A stretch of DNA of 64,000 nucleotides from Conchocele bisecta (GCA_029237695.1 CM055266.1:120022569-120086568); one strand, 5' to 3'; shown: positions 1 through 10,056, counted from the stretch's first letter. Translations and numbers: made by a program. Notes: generated by a model from the letters alone, not told the origin.

Positions 1-113
1 GTATTCATAACCATTTCACAATGCACAGCCGAACATTCATGTGTATGGCATGTGGCTGGTTAAAGTAGGTCACCCGTGATTAAAAAAAATAATGTAACAA
101 TGTTTAAACCCTA

Positions 114-520
114 TCAGTAACGCGTATGACCACCACGTGCTGCAATGACTGCTTGACATCTACTCATGATTGAATTTATATAGTTGTGGAGCCCGAGTCA
201 AATGTGCCCGTTACCGAAGCAGGGCGCCAATGAGGGCTTGCAGATTTACGGGTGCTGGGCACAGTCTTAGTCGTGTGTCTAACAAGTCCCATACATGCTC
301 TATCGGGTTTAAATCTGGCGATTCAGCCGGCCATGGTAGCAGTCGAATGCGGTTGTCGTTAACATGTTGATGGTTTCTCGGACGACGTGACACGGGGCGT
401 TATCTTGTATAACACTCATACCCCGGTGAGCGGCGACATGTGGCACAATCTCCTGCTGTACACTTTTCTGACGATAGCGGACACGATTTAGGTTTCCTTG
501 AACTAAATTTAACCGGGTGT
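114..520 (-). pseudogene. Tc1/mariner-family transposase, C-terminal half, decayed
   Basis: Read on the minus strand from about 520 down to the stop at 114-116. Three pieces of a Tc1-like DDE transposase are recognisable. First comes a stretch of the type GNLNRVRYRQ followed by VIQDNAPCH, the second catalytic aspartate block. After a frameshift near 370-400 comes LPWPAESPDLNPIEHVWD, the third catalytic block (SPDLNPIE). After another break comes the C-terminal tail ending RGGHTRY and a stop, typical of this family. The first catalytic aspartate region is missing, so the copy cannot be active. In the family this enzyme cuts and pastes elements at TA dinucleotides. The N-terminal piece at 5848-6198, on the same strand, could be the rest of the same element after later insertions or a second copy; the sequence does not decide this. 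Confidence 0.85.
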
Positions 521-522
521 TT

Positions 523-823
523 GTGTAAAGAGAAATGGGGTGGATATAGGAATTACATTGACGAGGATATCAATGTTACAAACGGATCCTGGGTAGAATT
601 TAAACAGTTTCAATATGATTTTGAAGTGATTTGTTGCTCAATTAACGACGTATCAATATACCTGTCTGAACGTAGCCCCGCCGGTTAGCATGCCCACTGC
701 AGGCGCCCTTTCCGATACCGTCATCCATGCCATTTATCTTTGATATTTTATGTTTTTGTGTCTTGGCAAATGTATGGCTTCATATACACATGAGTTTTCA
801 GACAATCAATACGTACGGAGTCC
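523..823. other. no recognisable feature
   Basis: No motif, long inverted repeat or splice-bounded exon was recognised. The 82-residue reading frame at 440-688 starts inside the transposase remnant on the other strand and looks spurious. Confidence 0.4.
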
Positions 824-1157
824 CACGAAATAACATTTCGTTCCCTAAATTTATTAATTCGTTCTCACTAAATAACAATTCGTTCCCAAGATATAATAAT
901 TCGTTTCCACGAATTAACAAATTAACAATTCGTTCCCTCGAATTAACAATTCGTTCCCACGAAATAACAATTCGTTCTCTCGAATTGACAATTCGTTCCC
1001 ACGAATTAACAATTGAAAATTCGATGGAATGAATGTTATATCGTGAGCACGAATTGTTATATCGTGGGAACGAATTGTTATTTCGTGGGAACGAATTTTT
1101 ATATTGTGGGAACGAATTAATAAAAAATAATTCTACGTCCGCTGCTGGTCTCCGTAA
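824..1157. mobile_element. foldback-like element, family FB1 (arrays of TTCGTTCCCACGAA-type palindromes)
   Basis: Starts with TACGGAGTCCC and ends with the inverted form (GGTCTCCGTA). The interior is a run of about 20-bp units of the type ACAATTCGTTCCCACGAATT, read in one orientation in the left part and in the reverse orientation (GTGGGAACGAATTGTTAT) in the right part, so the whole can fold back. The repeats produce long open frames on both strands, but these are low-complexity artefacts. Related copies lie at 40100-40351 and 47199-47523. Confidence 0.75.
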
Positions 1158-1235
1158 ATACGAGACATCGTTTGCACGTGCAAAGAAATTGATTTCGTGG
1201 TACTCGTAACGCACGAGTGGTTTTGATTAACAGAT

Positions 1236-1727
1236 AGTTGAAATTCTGGATCGGGCCACAAGTTGAAGTAACGGACCAAGGTTCATAAATACATTAAATA
1301 TACATAGAAACATCAATAAGTGGAAACAAAATAAGCTAAACAATTTCTTTTACTCCCTCTTATAACATATTACCAAGGTCGCTATGAAACGGTACCAGCT
1401 GACGCGTCATCGGGAAAGCCAAATAAATAGATGTTACCGAAGTCTTACGACGAAATTGTTTTTATATCATTATATCATTGTGGAAGGCCAACATTTGCCC
1501 AACTTCCGCAATAGGCGACAATGCTATAAATCGGCTGACTGTTTCGTGAGAGTCCGTTGTCTCGAGGCCGGTCGAGTACGGCTCATTAAAAACATAGGGA
1601 TCTTGGTAATGCGTTTTAAGATGGAGTAAAAGAAATGTTAGCTTATTTTGTTCTCACTTATTGGTGCTTTTATGTATATTTAATGTATGTATAGACCTTG
1701 GTCCGTTACTTCAACCTGTGGATCGGG
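1236..1727. mobile_element. MITE-like element with about 110-bp terminal inverted repeats
   Basis: The left end (ACAAGTTGAAGTAACGGACC, then ATTAAATATACATA and AATAAGCTAA) reappears inverted at the right end around 1640-1725. The interior (about 1360-1610) is not repeated elsewhere in the window and holds an 81-residue frame without recognisable motifs. Non-autonomous DNA transposon is the best reading. Confidence 0.7.
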
Positions 1728-1789
1728 CATCATGTCGATACCGTCATACAATGATACTGTGCGAAGGTTCGTACTGCTTGCCATAACCC

Positions 1790-1855
1790 AAATTTCCCCA
1801 TGGTAAATCCCCATAGACATCTTCACTCGGGGATTTAACATGGGGAAATTTCGAA
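1790..1855. repeat. short hairpin
   Basis: AAATTTCCCCATG ... CATGGGGAAATTT are inverted around CATAGACATCTTCACTC. The same core (CCCCATAGACATCTTCACT) occurs at about 33440-33465, so it belongs to a dispersed element. Confidence 0.6.
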
Positions 1856-1859
1856 ATTA

Positions 1860-2146
1860 CGGCACTTTGTAGTCGGACCGATTATAAAAGTGGTTAAGTA
1901 CGGAGCCAAACATTAACGCTAATATTATCATGTATGTACACGTGCTTGCATACCACCGGGCCAGTTACTCGAGTAGGTAAATGGAGAGTGCAATTGATGT
2001 AAGGGACACAACCCAGTTGAAACAACTCTGTAAGAAATTACACACTTCTGTCCCTTATACGTGTTCAGGGAAGGCGGAGTGAGCACAAGATATGCATACA
2101 CTGGTATACCAATTTATATAATGTTGCCACATATGTCATTCCTTCC
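1860..2146. other. no recognisable feature
   Basis: Unassigned sequence between two mobile elements; no coding or repeat signal recognised. Confidence 0.35.
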
Positions 2147-2650
2147 TTAAAGGTACATGCCCACTCAGTAGGCATACCATGTTCTTTATACGAATTAAAT
2201 AAGTGTATAACTGTGTCACTATTCCAGCGGTTCTACCAGTTCAACTCTCCCACAGCCCCATGTATTGATTGGCATTAGTATGCATTTTATATCAGATGTA
2301 AATTTCCACACTGATATCACTGGCGATAACCGTGTTTCCTTAAAATGTTAACGGTCATTACTATTTATTCTCTGTATTTATTTTTTGATGTGCAATGATC
2401 ATTCTTTACAATCTGTAGAAAATATTACTTTTTTCAGGTAACGCATTAAATTAGTATAAATATCATGCCTCATGAAAGTAGCCTGATCCACCGCGAGTCA
2501 CTATCAGTAAAATAAATATTACTAAATGATTATATCTGTATGGCGGGCACTCGTAATTTGTTAGAACTGGTGGAATAATGACACAATTATACACTTATTT
2601 AATTCCTATAAAGAACAGTTTGTGCCTACTGAGTGGGTTTGTACCTTTAA
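2147..2650. mobile_element. TTAA-flanked MITE, piggyBac-like (family F), copy 1
   Basis: Bounded by TTAA on both sides, with inverted ends AGGTACATGCCCACT and AGTGGGTTTGTACCT and inverted subterminal parts (ATTAAATAAGTGTATAA versus TTATACACTTATTTAAT). TTAA target sites are the hallmark of piggyBac transposons. It has no coding capacity. Copies 2 and 3 are at 19075-19434 and 47640-48148. Confidence 0.8.
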
Positions 2651-2719
2651 CCGTTGTAAACTGTGTTACCCTCACACGCCTACCACATTTTACCATTTTC
2701 AGGATGAGGATACGCCTTT

Positions 2720-3362
2720 ATGTTTACGGAAAGTCATAAATATTTTACTTCCATGCGCTCAGAAGTATTATGTCGCGACCACCATTTGAACCGTCTCGTC
2801 GAGACGGTTCAAATGAGTGATCACAACATATACTTGTCATACCAAATATACTTGAATAAATGTTATACCCGTACACATGTATTACGAAAGGAATGGGTTA
2901 AAACCAGCCCATGTGCAATATTCCGACTTTCTTTTTCATGACTGCATCTACAGCTCATTACCCGAATGTTCTCTTGCTCGCAGTCTAACCAGTACCAGAT
3001 TTCACCTAAATTGCTAAGCATACTAGCTGGTAGGAATGATCGATACACAATGCTCTTTCAAAATTGTTAAAATGGTTTTGAACTATTTATAGCCCACAAG
3101 TTTCCCAGCATGCAAATAATTAATTGTCGTCTCTAAGTGGCGTAGAAACGAAGGAAAACAAATAAAGGTTCTTAAATGGTCGCCTCCACGATGTGTAAAA
3201 TGAAGGTACATGTACTGAATTGGAGGAATGTCATTTTAACCCATGATAGTATATGTTGTGACCACCAATTTGAACCGTCTCGACGAGACGGTTCAAATGG
3301 TGGTCGCGACATATACTTCTGAGCGCATAGAAGGAAAATATTTAGGATTTTCCGCAAACATA
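2720..3362. mobile_element. inverted-repeat element with two nested hairpins
   Basis: Left arm 2720-2845 and right arm about 3240-3362 are inverted copies: both contain the palindrome TGAACCGTCTCGTCGAGACG (or its close variant) next to a run resembling TATACTTCTGAGCGCAT. The middle (2850-3240) is not recognised. Fragments of the same family appear near 42255-42300 and 60500-60560. Confidence 0.7.
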
Positions 3363-3780
3363 ACGGCGAATATATTGGCTGCTTGGTCGGATCCTATGTT
3401 TTAAATGCACGCACTGTGGGCGGGGACTCCCAAAATTAGAACTGAATACTTACATAAAATATTAAAGTTGAATAGTGTGATCTGGTGCCAGGTTTTCACC
3501 ACACCAGTCACCTAGTCCCACTTATCTCACGTAAAAGTAATCTTCACAATCTCTTACAAAAAACAACATCACTTTATATACGCCCGTTTGAAAAAACGGG
3601 ACGTATTATGTATTTAACTTGTACGGACTGGCGGACACAGTTTGTCCACGCAATAACTGGAGATCTACTTGACGGATCGTAACCAAATTCGACATACATG
3701 TTTATCACGACAGGACGAAGAAGTCTACTGATATTCAGAAATTTCAGATTACTTATCTCCTCATGGCGACCATTTTTAGC
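3363..3780. repeat. SINE-like fragment and unassigned sequence
   Basis: GGGGACTCCCAAAATTAGAACTG (about 3422-3445) and the following GATCTGGTGCCAGG part resemble the interior of the SINE family D. The remaining sequence to 3780 is unassigned. Confidence 0.45.
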
Positions 3781-3783
3781 TCA

Positions 3784-4060
3784 CCGTCGTCCGTCCGTCC
3801 ACAATTTCAAACATCGTCTTCTCCCGAACCGCTGGGCCAATGTCGATCAAACTTCACAGAGATGATATATGGATGGGGGCACGTCAAATTTGTAAAATTG
3901 GAGGTCGTGCCATAATCCAAGCTTGCCGCCGTTGAAAAGTAGGTCAAATTCTTAAAAAATCTTCTCACGAACCGCCAGACCGATTTCAACGAAACGTGAC
4001 AGGAATGATCGATAGCCAACTGTGTTTCAGATTGGTTAAAATGGTGGCCACGGGGTCAAA
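3784..4060 (-). repeat. HINE/pearl-like core repeat fragment with GTCC microsatellite
   Basis: A short (GTCC)n run at about 3787-3800 is followed by two diverged units of about 150 bp that share CGTCTTCTCxCGAACCGC. A tandem core beside a GGAC-type microsatellite is the layout of the other HINE-like elements here, read on the minus strand. Ends are not defined. Confidence 0.4.
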
Positions 4061-4099
4061 ATGGGGTAAAATTTCACATTTGACCTGATATGGTATGTC

Positions 4100-5260
4100 A
4101 CATATCAAATCGAAGGTATGGACAAGACAATCACTCTGGAGTATGTTTTCTCGAATCTGATGATTACGTCACTCAAGATGGTCGCCGAAAGGTCGAAAGG
4201 TCATCATTTTAATATAGATTTAGAACGTCTTCTCGTGAACAGCATGGCCGATGGTGGTCACACTTTACAGTTATGGTACGTTAATTTTTTTTTTTTTAAT
4301 TTAATTTGCGCAGTCCTTCTACGCTTCCACCAGGCGTCCAAAACATGCGTTACATAAAATCAACTGATTGATACGGTACGTGCCTATTGACATCATTAGC
4401 TAGTAACCGTCAACCATTAACCCTTCCTACGCTGAATTAAATGTTGTCGTCTGCTGGAAATGTTTTATTTTCAATATTTCTCGACAAAAACCTGGTTTTG
4501 ACAGCATTTGAGAATCGTCTCCAGTGGAGACGATTCTCATGTGCTGTCAAAACCATTTTTTTTGTTAAGAATTAAAGCAAAAATGAAAAACAGCAGACGG
4601 CAATTTCCGTCAACAGCGTAGAAAGGTCGAAAGGTCATCATTTTAATATAGATTTCGAACGTCTTCTCGTGAACAGCATGGCCGATGGTGGTCATACTTT
4701 ACAGTTATGGTACGTGCGTGAAGGCTTCTATGGCGGCCATCTTGGCGTCTGCGACGACCTCCATTTTGACTAATATGAAAAGGCTTTATATGGAGGAGAC
4801 GATCACTCGGAATCCGTTTTTGTTGAAATCAGATGATTATGTCATCCACGATGGCCGCCGAAAGGTCATCCTTTAAATATAGATTTCAAACGTCGTCTTC
4901 TCGTGAACCGCTTGGCCGATGGTAGTCAAACGTCACAGTTATGGTGCGTGGGTGACGTGATGTGATGTACGTACGTCAGTAACAACTTTCATTTTTCGAT
5001 AACTCATGAACCGCTGCACCGATTTTGATAATATTTGGCCACAGTGTATGTCTAGGGATGGTTATTTGTTTTGCATACGATCCACGTCCGACCGCTTTAT
5101 TTCACGGTCTCTACATACTCATGTTCACCTTTTTTGTAAGGCAAAATGTTATTACTTTTATTCTCAATGCTGCCAGCGAGTGGATTAGCTTCGTTTTAAC
5201 GATGCCAGTTCTTGTTATATATGAACTAGTCTGAAAATCATTTTGTGACGACTGGGTGGG
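4100..5260. repeat. diverged tandem repeat units split by a MITE
   Basis: A 95-bp unit at about 4188-4282 (GAAAGGTCGAAAGGTCATCA ... TTACAGTTATGGTACGT) recurs at about 4620-4713, and weaker copies continue to about 4950. The MITE at 4418-4625 sits between the two best copies. The units resemble the core repeats at 3784-4060. Confidence 0.55.
4418..4625. mobile_element. TTAA/CCCTT-ended hairpin MITE (family G), copy 1
   Basis: Starts TTAACCCTTCCTACGCTG and carries the family motif GTCGTCTGCTG, then a strong hairpin around TGACAGCATTTGAGAATCG and its inverse, and ends CAGCAGACGGCAATT ... CAGCGTAGAAAGG. CCCTT ends next to TTAA suggest a piggyBac-type non-autonomous element. Confidence 0.7.
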
Positions 5261-5309
5261 CTCATCTGACTCTACACTGTTTGCAATCACCGTTATGGAG
5301 GTATGTGAT

Positions 5310-5400
5310 TTGATGTATTGTATTGGTGTTTAACGGCATATCCACAGCTAAGGTTATTTACCGTATTTACCCTGCTGCGCACACGGGGGTGGGGGTGGGG
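5310..5400 (+). repeat. SINE family D fragment
   Basis: TATTGGTGTTTAACGGCATA then TCCACAGCTAAGGT matches the 5' part of the SINE family whose bounded copies are at 10655-11077 and 11494-11884. Confidence 0.55.
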
Positions 5401-5403
5401 ACG

Positions 5404-5645
5404 CATGGAACGCCAGCTCTACATAAACTCAAATAATTATTGATAGCTCTAAATAATTCGAGCTAACATTAAATATTTAGAGACAATTCTAATGAAATGC
5501 CAAGACATGTTTTCATTTCGAAGCAAACTATTCAAGTGATCTCTTCAAATGATTAGGAGCTAGTTCTAAATAATTAATGCGAGCTCCAATTATTTACAGC
5601 TAGCATTATAATTATTTGAGTTTATGTAGATTTGGCGTTCCACAC
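5404..5645. mobile_element. MITE with arms of AAATAATT/AGCT units
   Basis: Ends are inverted: TGGAACGCCA ... CTACATAAACTCAAATAATT on the left and AATTATTTGAGTTTATGTAG ... TGGCGTTCCA on the right. The interior repeats short units of AGCTCTAAATAATT type in both orientations, like a small foldback element. Confidence 0.7.
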
Positions 5646-5689
5646 ATATCGGGACTTGGTTCGCCTCGTCTGTTTTTTTACCTCTGGTT

Positions 5690-5847
5690 ACGGCCCTGAT
5701 ATTACTCATATAAGGGGTATAACCAGATTCAACTCTCACATACACTATTGTCAAAGACATCCCTGAGGGTCAAACCAGGTTTCGGGTCTGGATTCCGGTA
5801 AGGATGAATTTCGATCGTTAAATTCCCATCGCATGCTCCCAACCAAC
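5690..5847 (+). repeat. SINE family D, 3' part
   Basis: TATAACCAGATTCAACTCTC, then GGATTCCGGTAAGGATGAA and CATCGCATGCTCCCAACC match the 3' half of the SINE family. It directly abuts the transposase remnant. Confidence 0.7.
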
Positions 5848-6198
5848 CACGTAGGGACGACGTGCTCGCAGACCAACCTCGCGCAATCGATTTCTTACAG
5901 TTTTGGGGTGAATGTGGCGATTATGATTGCCTACCGTGTTAATAGCGGTTTCAGTGGCAGTAACGTGGCGATTACGTAGGTGGGCGAGACGAATAGCCTT
6001 GTCTTGACGTCGCGACGTTACGCGCGGACGTCCCGATCTCGGTCAGTCGGCAACCCTTCCGGTCTCTCTCAGACGACGGACAAGACGTTCTATGGTGGAA
6101 ACATTCACACCGAACTGCATAGCAACCTGCTGTTGCGTTTGACCTTGCATTAGCGATGCAATAGCCTGACCCCTCTGAACTTCCGTCAGACGTACCAT
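5848..6198 (-). pseudogene. Tc1/mariner-family transposase, N-terminal DNA-binding part, frameshifted
   Basis: Minus strand, possible start at 6198. The first piece (51 residues) begins MVRLTEVQRGQAI and contains a helix-turn-helix of the type QQQVAMQFGVNVSTIERLV. After a frameshift near 6040 a second frame continues with RSGRPRVTSRRQD, the GRPR AT-hook-like linker between the two helix-turn-helix subdomains, and then a second helix-turn-helix ending near RNRLREVGLRARRPY. This is the paired-like DNA-binding domain that recognises Tc1 ends. No catalytic domain follows; a SINE piece lies directly next to it. It may be the front of the transposase seen at 114-520. Confidence 0.85.
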
Positions 6199-6568
6199 GA
6201 TTGTGAGAGCTATACATTCAGTGTAAATAGCGGAAAACGATGTGTATACCTCAAGCGTATCAAGTGGTATGACAAAATGTTTTGACAAACTTATCATCAT
6301 CATGCTGCACGTGTTTTTGGCTTTGTATCACTTTCTCTATGTGGTACGGTTCATTTCACGGTTGAGTAACTTTAGGCACCGGTTTAGGTGCACAGTGACC
6401 AAGATAGTCGCCTGACCGGTTTTCATAATTTTAGGCCAAACATTTAAATAATTATTGCGTATATTGTTACCCTGCGTTTCTTTATCCTTTCAGTATATAT
6501 AGGTATATGGCGTTGAACTAAGTAATGACGTTTAGTGGTCTATTAGCAGCTCATGTCATTTTAGGCCA

Positions 6569-6863
6569 GTAGCCGATTTCATCAAAATTGCAAAGTATAC
6601 TTATCTAGCAAAGTATACTTTGAGAGAGTAATCATTTATTTTCCCCGAAATGCATTATTTCATATAGAACTAACAACTGCATATACTTGATGATTCAAAT
6701 TATTATACTGAATTTATTACATTATCACAGCCAAAATGGCTGTGATAATGTAATAAATTCAGTATAATAAAACTTAATAAATTTATCCTAAAATTGAAAA
6801 GTTCTCCCTCAAAGTATACTTTGCTAGAACAGTATACTTTGCAATGTTGGTGAGATAGGCTAC
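6569..6863. mobile_element. palindromic MITE with paired AAAGTATACTTT motifs (family B), copy 1
   Basis: Ends GTAGCCGATTTCATCAA ... TGAGATAGGCTAC are inverted. Each arm carries two AAAGTATACTTT-type 12-bp palindromes a few bases apart, and the centre is a hairpin on ATTATCACAGCCAAAATGGC. It has no coding capacity. Confidence 0.85.
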
Positions 6864-6895
6864 TACTGGTCAATGGGGTTTATTTCAGTATTTCA

Positions 6896-7260
6896 TCTGT
6901 ACGAATGTGTGGGGGAGGGGTTGGGGTGGTGGAATCCCAAAATCAGAACTGAATATTTACAGAAACAGATATTCAGTCCTGAAATTAGAATAATCGGATC
7001 TTATGCCAGGTCCCAACCACACGTATAACGGATGTAACTTGATTCTACTCATACGTACATAAAAGCCAATATATGTACCTTAGGCCATACCAGAGATTCT
7101 GGTAATGATGAACCCCATCGTTAAATTACCCTTCGCATGCATGCTCCTAACCCGAATATGCTGTCTGTCATGCACACTGCGTTACAGACAGAACATTCGG
7201 GTTATGTTGCTCCCAACCTGCCGCCCGCCGGAGCCATATCGGACCTCTGTCGGGTCTGTC
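6896..7260 (+). repeat. SINE family D copy interrupted by a 55-bp palindrome
   Basis: GGTGGAATCCCAAAATCAGA, ACTGAATATTTACA and GATGAACCCCATCGTTAAAT follow the SINE order. Near its 3' end it is split at 7149-7204 by an insert with ends AACCCGAATATGCTGTCTG and CAGACAGAACATTCGGGTT. The same insert family occurs at 40494-40576. Confidence 0.65.
7149..7204. mobile_element. miniature palindrome (AACCCGAA ends)
   Basis: Inverted ends AACCCGAAT / ATTCGGGTT with CTGTCTGT and ACAGACAG inside. It sits inside a SINE copy. A second copy lies at 40494-40576. Confidence 0.65.
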
Positions 7261-7554
7261 GGGTCTGTTGTCATAGAGACGGGGATACAGCAAACAACAA
7301 CGAGATTTAAAAATTCTCCAAATATTTCATAACAAATATTTACATTGTTAAATGCAATTGCATGATAACAGTGACATGGAAATACGTTGGTTTATAGGGT
7401 CGTAACATTGACGGGGTTGGTGGGGGAAATGGGACACTTCGGAAACTGGTACATGTACTATACAACAACACTATGATCATCGCCCGATGGTATTATTTTA
7501 AAAAATTGTTGGTCTTTATGCATATTCACGAATTACATACACAACAGCCTGCAT

Positions 7555-7830
7555 TAATAGTGCCCAGAGTATCGACGTCTCTGAACACCTGTTGGCCATA
7601 CCAACTCGCAACCAAGCACAGCCCAGGCTCACTCAATCAAGCTGCTTGATTTCAAGCACAATATTCATGTATTGTTAAGCAATTTGATTGTCTGAGCCTG
7701 AGCTGTGCTACAGCTGAGGCTCAGGCAATCAAGCTGCTTGACTTCAATCACAATATTCAAGTATTGTGAAACAAAGAATTTGACAAATATTGGCAAGATT
7801 AGCGCAGGCGGTCGTGTACTAGGCATGATT
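7555..7830. mobile_element. MITE with GAGCCTGAGCTGTG hairpin (family I), copy 1
   Basis: AACTCGCAACCAAGC, CAATCAAGCTGCTTGATT and GAGCCTGAGCTGTGCTACAG make nested inverted parts, ending with AATATTGGCAAGATTAGCGC. The family recurs at 18028, 25388, 49035, 50573, 51112, 53105 and 54905. Confidence 0.75.
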
Positions 7831-8000
7831 CCAATGGCGCTATGGCTACTTTAGGCTGAACAGCTCTGATCAAACAGCGCAAATATGGGAATACACTGCT
7901 CGCAAAGGTAGGAAGGTCGCTTTTGTCAGCGGGGGCCCTTATTGTCTGTCGCCAGCAATAATTTGATGCCGTTATCAGGCGAACTTGTTTGCATAGTGAT

Positions 8001-8066
8001 TGAAGAGGTCATTGGAAGAAGGGGGCTAAGTCCCTGGGACTTAGCCACCTTCCTCCACTTACCACC
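8001..8066. mobile_element. miniature hairpin (GGAAGAAGGGGGCTAAGTCC, family J)
   Basis: GAAGAAGGGGGCTAAGTCCC is followed by its inverse GGGACTTAGCC. About 70 bp, flanked by GAAGAGGTCATTGG-type ends. Confidence 0.75.
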
Positions 8067-8342
8067 TTAACTGTTTAACTGTTTCATCATCTTACAAAAA
8101 TCGGCTAGCTCATTGGTCATTAGAAGACATACATGTAGTGGCCAGGTATTAGTGAATAACGGTTTTGTCAGATCGTTGCTGTGTTGTTTATAAAAACATC
8201 GGAACACAATTCAAGGGATGTAAGCACGAGTAGTTGACAAGAAGAGCCCGTACACAGACAAATCATCAATATTACCGAGTTATGTCCCTTGGCTTGAGAC
8301 AGGTCTTGGAGAAATTTTTATGGCCATCGAGTAAACTCCATG

Positions 8343-8508
8343 GCCCGGTTGTTCAAAACACCAGTTAGCTTAACGGACTGTTAAATCCTTAACGGACTGT
8401 TAAATCCTTAACTGAATGGTTAAAATCTCTGTTAAAACAGAGATTTTAACCATTCAGTTAAGGATATAACAGTCCGTTAAGCTAACGGATGTTTTGAACA
8501 ACCGGACC
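8343..8508. mobile_element. palindromic element (GTTAGCTTAACGGACTGTTA)
   Basis: CCGGTTGTTCAAAAC ... GTTTTGAACAACCGG enclose inverted TTAACGGACTGTTAAATCC units and a central AATCTCTGTTAAAACAGAGA hairpin. A shorter relative is at 19509-19622. Confidence 0.8.
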
Positions 8509-8517
8509 CAGGCAATA

Positions 8518-8586
8518 TTTGAAATGGTCATGGAAGAAGAGGGCTCAATCCTTAATGGACCTAGCGCCGTTCTTCTATTGACACCT
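8518..8586. mobile_element. miniature hairpin, family J
   Basis: GGAAGAAGAGGGCTCAATCC and CTAGCGCCGTTCTTCTATTG are diverged inverted arms of the family. Confidence 0.55.
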
Positions 8587-8635
8587 TCATTTTAGTTGTG
8601 TAAACAGCGCCAAGAAATGTTCAAAATCGTTGTCA

Positions 8636-8975
8636 TTATAGAAATGAATGGCCTTTTTGTGGAATTTATCGGGGTATAAACTTGGAAAAGTCGCGGGAAT
8701 ACTGGACGAAGGCCGGAAGGCCTCGTCCAGTATTCCCGCGACTTTTCCAATTTTATATCCCCGATAAATTCCACAAAAAGGCCATTAATTCCTTATAATT
8801 CCAGCATTTGAAATAAATTCATCAAGAAAATGTGTTTATTTTCCGTTTTCTTAAGAATTATTTTAACTGCGCCTCACGGTTACGGAAAGTAGTTTTGGAC
8901 AGAGACTTGCTACGGACCAATCAAATGTTAGGGAATTGTGTAAATATTTTTGTGCTGGAATTATTATAATGTTGC
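8636..8975. mobile_element. long-palindrome element (family K), copy 1
   Basis: About 75-bp arms starting GGAATGAATGGCCTTTTTGT and meeting at CGAAGGCCGGAAGGCCTCG form a near-perfect palindrome. A conserved tail of about 180 bp follows (CTGCGCCTCACGGTTACGGA ... TTTTTGTGCTGGAATTATTA). Copies are at 22962-23310 and 53788-54238. Confidence 0.85.
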
Positions 8976-8989
8976 CAGTGTTGAAATTA

Positions 8990-9200
8990 TTAATCTGTCT
9001 ACATAGTCCTTTACTCCCACTCCATTTAAAGTAATAGGAATAGTACTAATGTTACTAGTTTTATAAATGGTATCACCGGATTCAACTCTCACGTACCAGA
9101 AAGTCAAACTGTAACCTGAGGGCCAAACCAGGGATATCGGGATTCCGTTAACGATGAACCCCATCGTTCACTTATCCATTCGTATACTCGCGTAAATCCC
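8990..9200 (+). repeat. SINE family D, 3' part
   Basis: AAAGTAATAGGAATAGTACTAATGTTAC, TCACCGGATTCAACTCTCAC and GATGAACCCCATCGTTCA follow the 3' half of the family. Confidence 0.6.
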
Positions 9201-9354
9201 AGTATGAATCCAAGTAAGGATGGATTCGTCTACATACGGGTACGCTACCAACCTCGCCATAATAAATATGATGAAAGGTCCGCCATATTAGTCGGGACCA
9301 CGGTTATAAAAACTTGAACATATACACGTACATGCACAAACATTTGACAAAAAC

Positions 9355-9800
9355 ACATGAGTGAGTGAGTGAGTGAATAGGGTTTAACGTCCGCTTTTCT
9401 GACATAGAGGTACAAGCCTCAGGGAGTCTACACGCAGACGGGTCAACGGGGTCGAGTCCCGTATCCACCTGTCCAAGGGGGGTAAATCCCAACTTCAGAA
9501 CTCAATATTTACAATCAAAATATATATTCAGTCCTGAAATTAAAACAACCTGATCTGGTGCCAGGCCCTCGCCACACCAGCATCATTTATACCCATCCCC
9601 TAAAAGTAATAGGATTAGCGCTAATCTTACTTTTATATATGGGGCATAGCCCGACTCAACTCTCACATACAAGAAAGCCAAAAATGTACATGAGGGCCAA
9701 ATCCGGCATAGTGGGTTCCGGAAAGTATGAACCCAATCGTTAAGCCAGTTTAGTCGCCTTTTACGACAAGCAATGGCTACTGCAGCACTATTCTCAGGAT
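9355..9800 (+). repeat. SINE-like copy with GTGA repeat head
   Basis: A (GTGA)n run is followed by GGGTTTAACGTCCGC, a box-B-like GGGTCGAGTCCC and then the body shared with SINE family D (AATCCCAACTTCAGAACTC ... GGATTAGCGCTAATC). The B box suggests RNA polymerase III ancestry. Confidence 0.6.
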
Positions 9801-9929
9801 CAGTTGATCCCGCCCCGGTACCTGCACGGGGCGGCAAAAACACATGAAACATGAAAATATGCTTCAATGGAAATATGAACAAAATCAGTCGGGAGTTCAT
9901 GTGCATTACTGTGAGCTGAAGTTAGAACT

Positions 9930-10003
9930 ACAGTGGAACCTCTCTAAACAGGGACACCCTGGGAGGTCCCCAGGGTGTCCGGTTTAGAGAGGTTCCACTG
10001 TAA
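9930..10003. mobile_element. miniature TA-type MITE (CAGTGGAACCTCTCTAAA, family C)
   Basis: Two inverted ends, CAGTGGAACCTCTCTAAA and its inverse, meet back to back at CTGGGAGGTCCCCAG with no interior. TA-type flanks and the ends suggest a mariner/pogo-like origin. Confidence 0.85.
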
Positions 10004-10056
10004 ATTAGACATATGAATATGTCAATGCAACCGGGTGTGCTTTGCGAACATGACCA

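Noticed and set aside
440..688. 82-residue frame beginning MAQSPAVHF
   Set aside because: Its first part is antisense to the transposase remnant, and the remainder shows no motif or exon border.
727..1214. Repetitive protein frames on both strands
   Set aside because: They are translations of the ACAATTCGTTCCCACGAATT array; periodic sequence without stops, no start context or splice sites.
8001..8066. Rho-independent terminators or riboswitches for the many short hairpins
   Set aside because: The hairpins are dispersed MITEs in a eukaryotic genome, with inverted arms and target-like flanks.
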